This document shows, piece by piece, positions 36,393-44,477 of a DNA stretch of 64,000 nt. The notes beneath the pieces are model-generated. The model was not told where the DNA came from and searched no databases. It saw nothing but the letters and a program-made list of their open reading frames with translations. Source of the DNA: Noviherbaspirillum cavernae (GTDB taxonomy: Bacteria; Pseudomonadota; Gammaproteobacteria; Burkholderiales; Burkholderiaceae_D); assembly GCF_003590875.1 (NCBI RefSeq), contig NZ_QYUN01000002.1, forward strand, positions 3,844,001 through 3,908,000, written 5' to 3'. The position numbers and the translations under genes are program-made. Each line of letters opens with the position of its first letter. Positions within the stretch are counted from its first letter, which is position 1.

Positions 36393-36563
36393 ATGAGAAG
36401 CCGAATCGAGTTCATCGTATATTTGCTTGGTGTGATGCTTTTTGGCTTGTTCTATGCACCAGTGAAAGCTTATTTCGGAGGCGGACTCTTGTTTTTCGTT
36501 GCCGCAATTGGATATCTCATGGTACTACGAGCGATCGGTTCTTTCGTGAAGCGCAAATTTTAA
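36393..36563 (+). CDS. Small membrane protein, unknown
   Basis: A 56-residue frame: MRSRIEFIVYLLGVMLFGLF, then a short polar turn, then GGGLLFFVAAIGYLMVLRAI and a basic end SFVKRKF. Two membrane helices with positive charges at both ends suggest a real inner-membrane protein. Codon use is clearly lower in GC than the flanking genes, a sign of transfer. A weak GAAG site precedes the ATG. No family recognised. Confidence 0.6.
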   Translation: MRSRIEFIVYLLGVMLFGLFYAPVKAYFGGGLLFFVAAIGYLMVLRAIGSFVKRKF

Positions 36564-36593
36564 AACGAGGATAGCCGGGTAGGGTGGGCACGC

Positions 36594-36651
36594 AGCTCGT
36601 AGCTCGTAGGGCGTAGGGCGTAGTAGGGCGTAGGGCGTAGGGCGTAGGGCG
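36594..36651. repeat. Tandem heptamer array (GTAGGGC)
   Basis: GTAGGGC is repeated about seven times with one shortened unit (GTAGTAGGGC). It begins inside a broken copy of the TGGGCACGC palindromic repeat, so the array probably grew from that repeat's GTAGGG edge by slippage. Confidence 0.85.
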
Positions 36652-36831
36652 GAAAAGCGCAGCGCCTTCCGCCGCATGCCCAACGTTCCTTTGCAGCCTT
36701 CATCTTGTTCGGGCTTTCATTCGGATATGCGACCGATAATTTGCGCTGCTGAAGGAGCGTGATTGCGGCAGTTTGGCATGGAGGGGCACGAGCGTGGCAC
36801 ACGGCGGAAGGCGCTGCGCTTTTCCGCCCTA
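36645..36831. repeat. Perfect 29-bp inverted repeat pair
   Basis: Arms at 36645-36673 and 36803-36831 are exact reverse complements; each contains GGGCGGAAAAGCGCAGCGCC. They enclose 129 bases without a gene. This is a known style of dispersed palindromic unit in Burkholderiales; here two copies face each other. Confidence 0.85.
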
Positions 36832-36840
36832 CTTGCTGTA

Positions 36841-36863
36841 GCGTGGGCACGCAGTGCCCACGC
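36841..36863. repeat. Palindromic repeat TGGGCACGC-type
   Basis: GCGTGGGCAC, GCA, GTGCCCACGC. Other copies are at 37591-37611, 37759-37777 and 37830-37848; a broken copy is at 36581-36597. Copies on either side of the unknown gene at 36978 are in opposite orientation. Confidence 0.85.
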
Positions 36864-36977
36864 GGACACTGAAAAAACATTTGACAAGAAATTACGCCCC
36901 GCGCGGTTTCCTGAGTTCGATGTCACGGAGTCGAGTTGGATGGACAGGGTTTGATATCCAATTCAAGTTGGAGCGCT

Positions 36978-37571
36978 ATGGAATCGTTATTCTCTATTCT
37001 TCCTGTAACTGTACTTGTTGCCATCGGCATCTTCGTGCTTAAAGAGCTCTTTGAGGGCGTACGTCGCTACCGGGGTGACATACGGAAGAAGAAAGCACTG
37101 CGAACACTTCTCGCCAGAGAGTGCGAACTGAACCATTGGACGATCAAGTCTATTCGGCATATCGTTGAGACGATTCGGGATGAATCTGAAAACGGAGCTC
37201 AGTTTGAATTCATATTTCCAAAGAATGGCAACGTTCTGTTTCGGGTTAAGCACTCAGACTCTGATTCAAAGAGCGGCTCTGCGTTGGCTGGGACACACCG
37301 CGCGGTCATGGATAAGAATCTCCTAGAGGTTGCCACCTTGGACAATAAGCTCTATTCAGTCTTGCAGACCGCATACGATGCCACTGCCCAGCTTGAGCAC
37401 GTCCGCCAGAGCTTGATTTACTTTGTTGATCCAGAAGATGAGCAAGACAAAATGCACCTCGACGGGTTCGTGCACTATGCTTTAGATGAACTTCAGGATG
37501 TTTTTACGAAGATCGAATGCCTTTACAAAGAGTGCACGGACAAGGGTCTTGAGACGTACCGACTACGATAG
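36978..37571 (+). CDS. Hypothetical protein with N-terminal membrane anchor
   Basis: A 197-residue protein. One membrane helix (SILPVTVLVAIGIFVLKELF) is followed by a basic stretch (RRYRGDIRKKKALR) and a largely helical cytoplasmic part with DELQDVFTKIECLYKECTDK near the end. GGAG precedes the ATG at 36978. Codon use is lower in GC than the flanking genes, and the gene is bracketed by palindromic repeats, so it was probably acquired. I recognise no family. Confidence 0.7.
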   Translation: MESLFSILPVTVLVAIGIFVLKELFEGVRRYRGDIRKKKALRTLLARECELNHWTIKSIRHIVETIRDESENGAQFEFIFPKNGNVLFRVKHSDSDSKSGSALAGTHRAVMDKNLLEVATLDNKLYSVLQTAYDATAQLEHVRQSLIYFVDPEDEQDKMHLDGFVHYALDELQDVFTKIECLYKECTDKGLETYRLR

Positions 37572-37590
37572 TGAATCCATAGCCGGTTAA

Positions 37591-37758
37591 GGTGGGCACT
37601 GCGTGCCCACCCTACAAATTCCACTTCATCAAGGATGAGGAAGCGCGGAGCCGGTACGACTTCGATTGCTGCTTCTCGACGCGATAACCACCCGGCAAGG
37701 CAAGGCTCGCGACTCGCGGAAAAGATTCTTCACCACGAAGCCCGCGCAGCCGGGTAGG
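37591..37758. repeat. Direct repeat, copy A
   Basis: About 165 bases, beginning with the TGGGCACTGCG palindrome and containing TACGACTTCGATTGCTGCTT and CGGCAAGGCAAGGCTCGCGA. By eye it is about nine-tenths identical to copy B. Confidence 0.85.
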
Positions 37759-37830
37759 GTGGGCACGCAGTGCCCACGCGGACCGATCAATCATCGAATA
37801 GCCACCTTTCTTTTGTCGTCCGCTGCCGCG

Positions 37831-37993
37831 TGGGCACTGCGTGCCCACCCTACAAAACTCCATTTCATCAAGGATGAGAAAGCGCGGGCTCGGTACGACT
37901 TCGATTGCTGCTTCTCGACGCGATAACCACGCGGCAAGGCAAGGCTCGCGAGTCGCGAAAGCGATTCCCCACCACGAAGCCGCGCAGCGACTA
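37831..37993. repeat. Direct repeat, copy B
   Basis: Same unit and orientation as copy A, with scattered substitutions and two small indels. The two copies are separated by about 70 bases that hold the TGGGCACGC palindrome at 37759-37777. Confidence 0.85.
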
Positions 37994-38232
37994 CCTTGAC
38001 CGACTGCCCGACCAGAGCATGCGGCACGCTGACCGGGTATTTCTCGCTTATTTCCCCTTTCATCCCGTATCCCCCTTCTAACCTCCCGGCAATTTTGACT
38101 CCCGTCAACCTTTATGCATTGCATCGTTTATCGCAAGCATCCAATCAGTAGAATGGGCCAGCGACAAAAGTTGCTGCCAGTCGAGATTTCCTGCAGTCAC
38201 GCATCACCTCTGCCACGTTACGGAATCAGCCC

Positions 38233-39369
38233 ATGCCAAGAATCGCGCTTGTCACCAACAATCCGCCGCCCTATCGCATCCCGGTATTCGAACGGCTCGG
38301 CAACATGCCGGGCGTCGAGTTCCGGGCGATCTTCTGCAGCGAGCGCGAGCCGTATCGGGAGTGGGATCTGCCGCGGCTGCGCTTCGATCACGCCTTCCTG
38401 CGCGAACGCTACATCCATGCGAAGGGCCGCTATCTGCACAACAATCCGGATGTCCTTGGGGCACTGAAACGCTTCGCGCCGGAGGTGGTCGTCACCGACG
38501 GTTTCTATCCGACCCAGCTGTATGCGTTCGGCCATGCATGGATGAACCGTCTCGCGCATGTGCCGTTCACCGACGGCACATGGCTGTCCGAGCAGGCGCT
38601 GGGGAAGCTGCACAGGGCGGTGCGGCGCTTCGTGTTTGCCCGTTCGACCGCATTCCTGTCGGCCAGCGCGGGCGGGCAGCGCCTGTATGAAAGCTACGGC
38701 ATCGCGGCCGAGCGGTGCTTTCTCTCTCACCTGTGCATCGACAATGAACGCTACGCCGCGCCATCGGTCGAGAACGGCAGGCCTTTCGATTTCATCTTCT
38801 GCGGTCGCATGGAGGACGGCAAGAACCCGCTGTTCGCGCTGGAGGTCGCGCAGGCGACGGCGCAGTGCCTCGGGCGCACGGTGCGCATCCTGTTCGTCGG
38901 TTCCGGCAGCCAGGACGACACGGTGAAATCGGCGGCGCAGCATGCCGGCATGGTCGATGCGCAGTTCCACGGCTTTGCAACGCAGCGCGAATTGCCGGCG
39001 CTGTACCGCTCTGCCCGCGTGTTCCTGTTTCCGACGCGCGCCGATGTGTGGGGCGTGGTCGCCAACGAGGCGTGCGCTGCCGGGTTGCCGGTGATCGTGT
39101 CGCCGCATGCGGGTGTCGCCGGCGAGCTGGTGCTGGATGGACAGAACGGCTTTGTCTGTGCGCTGGATGCGAGTCGCTGGGCCGAGCGCGCGGCGCTGCT
39201 GCTGACGCATCAAGGCATCTGGCAAGGCTTTTCGCAGCGCAGCCGCGCGCTGGTGGACGGCTATACCTTCGATCGCGCGGCAGCCGGTTTCATGGCGGCC
39301 TGTCGCTATACCGTGCCGGCTGGCATACCGGGTCGCATCAAGCTGCCGGTGTCGCGCTACAACGAGTAA
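38233..39369 (+). CDS. Family 4 (GT-B) glycosyltransferase
   Basis: A 378-residue glycosyltransferase with the GT-B fold. The N-terminal domain opens RIALVTNNPPPYRIPVFERL; the C-terminal nucleotide-sugar domain has FIFCGRMEDGKNPLFALEVA, LFVGSGSQDD, the loop YRSARVFLFPTRADVWGVVA and the E-x7-E-like EACAAGLPVIVSPHAGVAGE. It transfers a sugar to a growing surface glycan, on the cytoplasmic face. The polysaccharide deacetylase 114 bases downstream probably acts in the same pathway. Donor and acceptor are unknown. Confidence 0.93.
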   Translation: MPRIALVTNNPPPYRIPVFERLGNMPGVEFRAIFCSEREPYREWDLPRLRFDHAFLRERYIHAKGRYLHNNPDVLGALKRFAPEVVVTDGFYPTQLYAFGHAWMNRLAHVPFTDGTWLSEQALGKLHRAVRRFVFARSTAFLSASAGGQRLYESYGIAAERCFLSHLCIDNERYAAPSVENGRPFDFIFCGRMEDGKNPLFALEVAQATAQCLGRTVRILFVGSGSQDDTVKSAAQHAGMVDAQFHGFATQRELPALYRSARVFLFPTRADVWGVVANEACAAGLPVIVSPHAGVAGELVLDGQNGFVCALDASRWAERAALLLTHQGIWQGFSQRSRALVDGYTFDRAAAGFMAACRYTVPAGIPGRIKLPVSRYNE

Positions 39370-39483
39370 CCGCAACGCGTTGGCAGCATTTGGCGATCGG
39401 CAGACGCTCGATCGCCAATCATGCGGTACATCGTCGCATCACGCGTGCGCCGACAGGAAAACCGAATACGAGGGGAAATGACA

Positions 39484-40347
39484 ATGGGTTTGTTGTTCAG
39501 CTGTTCCATCGATGACGGCCATCCGTCAGACTTGAAAATGGCCGAGCTGTTGAGCAAGCATGGCTTGAACGGCACCTTCTTCGTGCCGATCAACAATTCC
39601 GAAGGGCCGGACGTGATGTCGCGCGCGCAGATTCGCGACATCGGGCGGCGCTTCGAAATCGGTTCGCACACCCACGATCATCGCCGCCTGATGCAGATGG
39701 AGAGCCGCGACGCGCATTACCAGATCATTGAAGGCAAGAAGCGTCTGGAGGACTTGCTGGGCCACGAAGTCGAAGGTTTCTGCTATCCCGGCGGCAAGTA
39801 CGGTCAGCGCGATGTTGCGCTGGTCAAGGCCTGCGGCTTTTCCTATGCGCGTACCGTGACGAATCTGTGCTTCGACAGCGGCAGCAATCCCTTCGAGATG
39901 CCCACCACCGTGCAGTTCTATCCGCACCGCCGCGCCGTCTACCTGCGCAATTACGCCAGCGCCGGCCACTGGCTCAAGCGGCGCGCGGGCCTCGGCGTGG
40001 CATTGCGGCACGGCTACTGGCTCAAGCGCATCTATGCGATGTTCGAACATGCGCGCCGGCACGAGACCACCTTCCACCTGTGGGCGCACTCGCGCGACCT
40101 CGATCTGCATGACGCGTGGCACGAACTCGATCGCTTCTTCGGCCACGTGGCTGCCCATGTGGCGCCCGCCAGCCGAGTGACCAATGCGCAACTTGCGGCG
40201 CAATCCGGCATGCGCCCGCCGCATCCGTCGACCGTTGCGCTGCCGGCGACGATGGTCAAGGCGCAGCTGATGACAATGCCGCTGGAATGGTCCGCCGACA
40301 GGGCCATGTTGTTCCAGCTGGCGGAGCAGGTTGCCACGCATTTGTGA
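39484..40347 (+). CDS. Polysaccharide deacetylase (NodB-like)
   Basis: A 287-residue carbohydrate esterase 4 protein. The catalytic Asp-Asp is in FSCSIDDGHPSDLKM, the zinc histidines in IGSHTHDHRRL, and the third motif in GFCYPGGKYGQRDV. There is no signal peptide, so it may act on a lipid-linked or nucleotide-linked sugar in the cytoplasm. AGGGG is eight bases before the ATG at 39484; an ATG two codons earlier is too close. It pairs with the glycosyltransferase gene. Confidence 0.9.
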   Translation: MGLLFSCSIDDGHPSDLKMAELLSKHGLNGTFFVPINNSEGPDVMSRAQIRDIGRRFEIGSHTHDHRRLMQMESRDAHYQIIEGKKRLEDLLGHEVEGFCYPGGKYGQRDVALVKACGFSYARTVTNLCFDSGSNPFEMPTTVQFYPHRRAVYLRNYASAGHWLKRRAGLGVALRHGYWLKRIYAMFEHARRHETTFHLWAHSRDLDLHDAWHELDRFFGHVAAHVAPASRVTNAQLAAQSGMRPPHPSTVALPATMVKAQLMTMPLEWSADRAMLFQLAEQVATHL

Positions 40348-40547
40348 TGGCGGATGGCGGTTTTTCCGGCATCGGCTGTCCTGTCGCATGGTGCCGGCAT
40401 TGCAGCCAGGCACAGAGATTGACGCGAGCCTTGCCGGCCAATACATCCCTTTGATATTTATCAAACATCAAGGTCCGTCCGCGATGGATGCTTGTTGTCG
40501 GGCACGATTTTCTGCTTGTCCACAACCATTAGAGAGGGGACACCGTC

Positions 40548-41696
40548 ATGAAAAAATCCGTCAAGGCAGCGCCGTCTGCCACTGCTTCGCGTCGCGGTTT
40601 TCTCGGCAAGGCCGCTGCGGGCACCGCCACCGCCGTCGCGTTTCCGATGATTGCCACTGCGCAGACGCCGACGCAGATGCGCTTCCAGAGTACATGGCCA
40701 AGCAAGGACATCTTCCACGAGTTCGCGCTCGATTACGCGAAGAAGGTGAATGACATGACCGGCGGCGAAATGAAGATCGAGGTGCTGCCGGCGGGTGCGG
40801 TGGTGCCCGCGTTCGGCCTGCTCGATGCGGTGTCGAAAGGCACGCTCGACGGCGGCCACGGCGTCGTCTCCTACCATTACGGCAAGAATCCGGCGCTCGC
40901 GCTGTGGGGTTCCGGTCCCGGCTTCGGCATGGATGCCAACATGCTGCTGTCGTGGCACAAGTACGGCGGCGGCAAGGAGCTGCTGGTGAAGGTTTATCAG
41001 GCGGTCGGCGCGAATGTGCAATCCTTCCTCTACGGACCGATGCCGACGCAGCCGCTGGGCTGGTTCAAGAAGCCGGTCACCAAGGCCGAGGACATGAAGG
41101 GTCTCAAGTTCCGCACCGTCGGCATTTCGATCGACGTCTTCACCGGCCTCGGTGCTGCCGTCAATGCGCTGCCCGGCGGCGAAATCGTGCCGGCGATGGA
41201 TCGCGGCCTGCTCGATGCGGCGGAATTCAACAATGCCAGTTCCGACCGCTTGCTCGGCTTCCCCGACGTCTCCAAGGTCTGCATGCTGCAAAGCTTCCAT
41301 CAAAACGCGGAACAGTTCGAAATCCTGTTCAACAAGACGAAGTTCGATGCCTTGCCGCCCAAGATGCGCGCGATCCTCGAGAATGCAGCCGAGGCGGCGT
41401 CCGCCGACATGTCATGGAAGGCGGTCGACCGCTATTCGAAGGATTACCTCGAGATGCAGACCAAGAGCGGCGTGAAGTTCTACAAGACGCCGGATGCGGT
41501 GCTGCAGCGGCAGATCGAAATCTATGACGAGGTGGCGGCGAAGAAGTCGGGCGAGAATCCGCTGTTCAAGGAAATCACCGAGTCGCAGAAAAAGTTTGCC
41601 GAACGTGCATTGCGCTGGGACCTCGACACCAACGCCAACCGCCGCATGGCCTACAACCACTACTTCGGCAAGAAGGCGCCCCCCAAGAAGACCTGA
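40548..41696 (+). CDS. dctP: TRAP transporter substrate-binding protein DctP
   Basis: A 382-residue periplasmic binding protein of the DctP/TakP type. It has a Tat-style leader (ASRRGFLGKAAAGTATAVAF) rather than a plain Sec one, cut near AQTPTQ. The body has the usual TRAP blocks MRFQSTWPSKDIFHEFALDY, GLKFRTVGISIDVFTGLGA and the invariant arginine in that block, which pairs with a carboxylate. The layout suggests alpha-keto or other organic acids as substrate. AGAGGGG precedes the ATG. First gene of a dctPQM operon. Confidence 0.95.
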   Translation: MKKSVKAAPSATASRRGFLGKAAAGTATAVAFPMIATAQTPTQMRFQSTWPSKDIFHEFALDYAKKVNDMTGGEMKIEVLPAGAVVPAFGLLDAVSKGTLDGGHGVVSYHYGKNPALALWGSGPGFGMDANMLLSWHKYGGGKELLVKVYQAVGANVQSFLYGPMPTQPLGWFKKPVTKAEDMKGLKFRTVGISIDVFTGLGAAVNALPGGEIVPAMDRGLLDAAEFNNASSDRLLGFPDVSKVCMLQSFHQNAEQFEILFNKTKFDALPPKMRAILENAAEAASADMSWKAVDRYSKDYLEMQTKSGVKFYKTPDAVLQRQIEIYDEVAAKKSGENPLFKEITESQKKFAERALRWDLDTNANRRMAYNHYFGKKAPPKKT

Positions 41697-41840
41697 GTCC
41701 GGCAGCAAGGGAAATGCGCGCCTGCGTGAGGCGAGATGCGCCGCACGCAGGCGGCGCGTCCACTTGCGCGTGCCGCTGCTTCAACCAATGTCGCGGGCCT
41801 GCATGCCCGCTGTCACGCGTCATGGCGAAGGGAAGGAACG

Positions 41841-42467
41841 ATGCAGAAGCTGCTGCTTTTCATTGACAAGGTGAGCACGCTGGTCGGCCACATCTTCTCG
41901 TGGCTGATCCTCGCGCTGACACTGCTCGTGTCGTGGGAAGTGTTCTCGCGCTATGCGCTCGACACGCCGCATCCGTGGGCCTTCGACGCCATGATCATGC
42001 TGTACGGCACGCTGTTCATGATGGCCGGCGCCTACACCCTCGCCCAGAACGGCCATGTGCGCGGCGATGTGCTGTACGGATTCTTCCCGCCGCGCCTGCA
42101 GGCCGGGCTCGACCTCGCGCTGTACATCCTGTTCTTCATTCCGGGCGTGGTGGCGCTGGTGCTGGCCGGCTACCACTACGCGGCGGAGTCGTGGGCCATC
42201 AACGAGCATTCCAACATCACCGCCGAAGGTCCGCCGATCTATCCGTACAAGATCATCATCCCGATCGCCGGCGCGCTGCTGCTGGCGCAGGGCATCGTCG
42301 AGATCGTGCGCTGCATCGTCTGCCTGAAGCAGGGATTCTGGCCCTCGCGCCAGGAGGACGTGGAGGAAGTGGACGTCGAGAAGCTCAAGGAAATGGTGGA
42401 CGTGACCGACAGCGACATTGCCGCAGCGGACCGCGCCGCCGCTGCGCAACAAAGGGAGAAGAAATGA
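41841..42467 (+). CDS. dctQ: TRAP transporter small permease DctQ
   Basis: A 208-residue inner-membrane protein with four helices. The family block SWEVFSRYALDTPHPWAFDA and the loop GAYTLAQNGHVRGDVLYGFF are clear. It binds the large permease to form the carrier. The C-terminus is a long acidic tail (EDVEEVDVEKLKEMVDVTDS), longer than in most members. Its stop overlaps the start of dctM by four bases. GGAAGG precedes the ATG at 41841. Confidence 0.94.
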   Translation: MQKLLLFIDKVSTLVGHIFSWLILALTLLVSWEVFSRYALDTPHPWAFDAMIMLYGTLFMMAGAYTLAQNGHVRGDVLYGFFPPRLQAGLDLALYILFFIPGVVALVLAGYHYAAESWAINEHSNITAEGPPIYPYKIIIPIAGALLLAQGIVEIVRCIVCLKQGFWPSRQEDVEEVDVEKLKEMVDVTDSDIAAADRAAAAQQREKK

Positions 42468-44410
42468 GAAAGGAAGTCTGGTTCGGCCTCTCGATCATGG
42501 CGCTGGTCGTGTTCGGCGTGTTCTTCCTGATGCCGCCGCCGTCGGAGATGACGAACGGCCACCTGGGCCTCCTCATGCTGGCATTGATCGTGGTCGCGAT
42601 CATGCTTGGCTTTCCGACCGCCTTCACGCTGATGGGGATGGGCGTGCTCTTCACATGGCTGGCCTACCGCAGCCAGAGCCCGGACCTTGCGGTGCGGCAG
42701 ACGCTCGACCTGATGGTGCAGCGAACCTACTCGGTGATGTCGAACGACGTGCTGATATCGATTCCGCTGTTCGTCTTCATGGGCTACCTGGTCGAGCGAG
42801 CCAACCTGATCGACCGCCTCTTCAAGAGCCTGCATCTGGCGATGGCGCGTGTCCCCGGATCGCTCGCGGTGGCGACCATCGTCACCTGCGCGATCTTCGC
42901 CACCGCCACCGGCATCGTCGGCGCGGTGGTCACGCTGATGGGACTGCTCGCGTTCCCCGCGATGCTCAAGGCCGGCTACAACATCCGGCTGTCGGCCGGC
43001 GCGATCACCGCCGGCGGCTGCCTCGGCATCCTGATTCCGCCGTCGGTGCTGCTGATCGTGTACGGCGCGACTGCCGGCGTGTCGGTCGTCAAGCTGTACG
43101 CCGGCGCGTTCTTCCCCGGCATCATGCTGACCGCGCTGTATGTCGGCTACGTGGTTGTGGTGGCGAAGCTGCGGCCCGACTATGCGCCGCCGCTGTCCGC
43201 CGAGGACCGCAAGGTGACGCTGCCGCCGACCTCGCAGGCGATCGTCGCGGGCGGCCGCAACAATGTGATTTCCGGTCTGCTCGGCGCGATGAAGGGCCGG
43301 CGCAATGCGGCCGTTCCGATGCGCGTGCTGCTGTCGCAGCTGTTTGTCGGACTGCTGCCGGCGCTGGCATTCGTGCTGGTGATGGGCGCGCTCTACCGCG
43401 TCGTGACCGCACCGCCAGCCGTGATCGAGGCCGGCGTGGTCGAGATGGGCGTGGATGCGCAGGAGCAGGGCGGCGCGGACGACGACAAGGGCGGCCTTGC
43501 CGAACCGCCGGCCGAGAGCGGCCTGACCGAGCCGGCCGCCGAAAATGGCGGCCCCGCAGTGGTCACGCCTGCACCCGCGCCCGCGCTCGACAACAGGCCG
43601 ATGGAGCGGACGGCTCCGGACGCGTCCGCCGCCGCGCAGGAGGCGGGCCCGAGCGAACCCGCGCCCTCGGGCTACTGGATCGCGTTCGGCATCCTGCTCG
43701 CCGCGCTGCTGGCGTTCTATGCATTCTTCACGTTCGCGCGCCTGGAAATCTTCAAGATGCTGCTGGGCTCGTTCTTCCCGCTCGCGCTCCTGATCGTCGC
43801 CGTGCTCGGCACCATCGTGTTCGGCCTCGCCACGCCGAGCGAGGCGGCGGCGATGGGCTCGCTCGGCGGCCTGCTGCTGGCGGCGGCCTATCGCCGGCTC
43901 AATTACAGCGTGCTCAGGGAATCGGTCTATCTGACCGCGAAAACCAGCGCGATGGTGTGCTGGCTGTTCGTCGGTTCGAGCATCTTCTCGGCCGCGTTCG
44001 CGCTGCTCGGCGGACAGGAGGTCATCAATGCATGGGTGATCTCGATGGACCTGACGCCGCTGCAGTTCATGATCCTCGCGCAGATCATCATCTTCCTGCT
44101 CGGCTGGCCGCTGGAGTGGACCGAGATCATTGTGATCTTCATGCCCATCTTCGTGCCCCTGCTCGCGCATTTCAACGTCGATCCGCTGTTCTTCGGCCTG
44201 CTGGTCGCGCTCAATCTGCAAACCGCCTTCCTGTCGCCGCCGGTCGCGATGGCCGCGTTCTACCTGAAAGGCGTATCGCCGCCGCACGTGACGCTGAACC
44301 AGATCTTCCTCGGCATGCTGCCCTTCATGGCGATTCAGGTTGTCGCGCTGGTGCTGCTGTACATGTTCCCGGCCATCGGTCTGTGGCTGCCGGAAGTGCT
44401 GTACAAGTGA
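42464..44410 (+). CDS. dctM: TRAP transporter large permease DctM, with extra linker
   Basis: A 648-residue carrier subunit; the family is usually about 430 residues. The core motifs are there: SIPLFVFMGYLVERANLIDR, ATATGIVGAVVTLMGLLAFP, GGCLGILIPPSVLLIVYGAT, and LATPSEAAAMGSLGGLLLAA late. The extra length comes mostly from residues about 317-402, a Pro/Ala/Glu/Gly-rich stretch with PAVVTPAPAPALDNRP, flanked by extra helices. This places a long disordered loop between two halves of the carrier. Start overlaps the dctQ stop (ATGA). A terminator follows at 44429. Confidence 0.93.
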   Translation: MRKEVWFGLSIMALVVFGVFFLMPPPSEMTNGHLGLLMLALIVVAIMLGFPTAFTLMGMGVLFTWLAYRSQSPDLAVRQTLDLMVQRTYSVMSNDVLISIPLFVFMGYLVERANLIDRLFKSLHLAMARVPGSLAVATIVTCAIFATATGIVGAVVTLMGLLAFPAMLKAGYNIRLSAGAITAGGCLGILIPPSVLLIVYGATAGVSVVKLYAGAFFPGIMLTALYVGYVVVVAKLRPDYAPPLSAEDRKVTLPPTSQAIVAGGRNNVISGLLGAMKGRRNAAVPMRVLLSQLFVGLLPALAFVLVMGALYRVVTAPPAVIEAGVVEMGVDAQEQGGADDDKGGLAEPPAESGLTEPAAENGGPAVVTPAPAPALDNRPMERTAPDASAAAQEAGPSEPAPSGYWIAFGILLAALLAFYAFFTFARLEIFKMLLGSFFPLALLIVAVLGTIVFGLATPSEAAAMGSLGGLLLAAAYRRLNYSVLRESVYLTAKTSAMVCWLFVGSSIFSAAFALLGGQEVINAWVISMDLTPLQFMILAQIIIFLLGWPLEWTEIIVIFMPIFVPLLAHFNVDPLFFGLLVALNLQTAFLSPPVAMAAFYLKGVSPPHVTLNQIFLGMLPFMAIQVVALVLLYMFPAIGLWLPEVLYK

Positions 44411-44428
44411 GGTGATGGCGAGCAAATG

Positions 44429-44462
44429 AAAAGGCGCGGCGGAGCGTTCCGCCGCGCCTTTT
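44429..44462. terminator. Bidirectional terminator, dctM and methyltransferase
   Basis: AAAAGGCGCGGCGGA and TCCGCCGCGCCTTTT pair perfectly around GCGT. With A- and T-runs on both sides it can stop both dctM (plus strand) and the methyltransferase gene (minus strand). Confidence 0.93.
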
Positions 44463-44477
44463 CTGCATCCCTGCGAT

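Larger units (their letters stand above)
36564..36977. other. Repeat-dense gap, no gene seen
   Basis: About 410 bases made mostly of repeats: a truncated GGTGGGCACGCAG unit (36581-36597), a run of GTAGGGC heptamers (36594-36651), a perfect 29-base inverted repeat (36645-36673 with 36803-36831), and a TGGGCACGC palindrome (36841-36863). GGAG at the end serves the next gene. Confidence 0.75.
37572..38232. other. Repeat-dense gap, no gene seen
   Basis: About 660 bases. It holds three TGGGCACGC palindromes and a direct repeat of about 165 bases (37591-37758 and 37831-37993). Open frames on the minus strand simply translate the two repeat copies (SLALPGGYRVEKQQSKSYR and SLALPRGYRVEKQQSKSYR). I see no supported gene. 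Confidence 0.75.

Noticed and set aside
37612..38124. 170-residue minus-strand frame that contains an internal repeat
   Set aside because: The repeat in the protein is only the translation of the DNA direct repeat and palindromes; start and composition are poor.
36000..38200. CRISPR array in the repeat-dense region
   Set aside because: Repeats are palindromic units of several kinds with irregular spacing and no cas genes; there is no regular repeat-spacer pattern.
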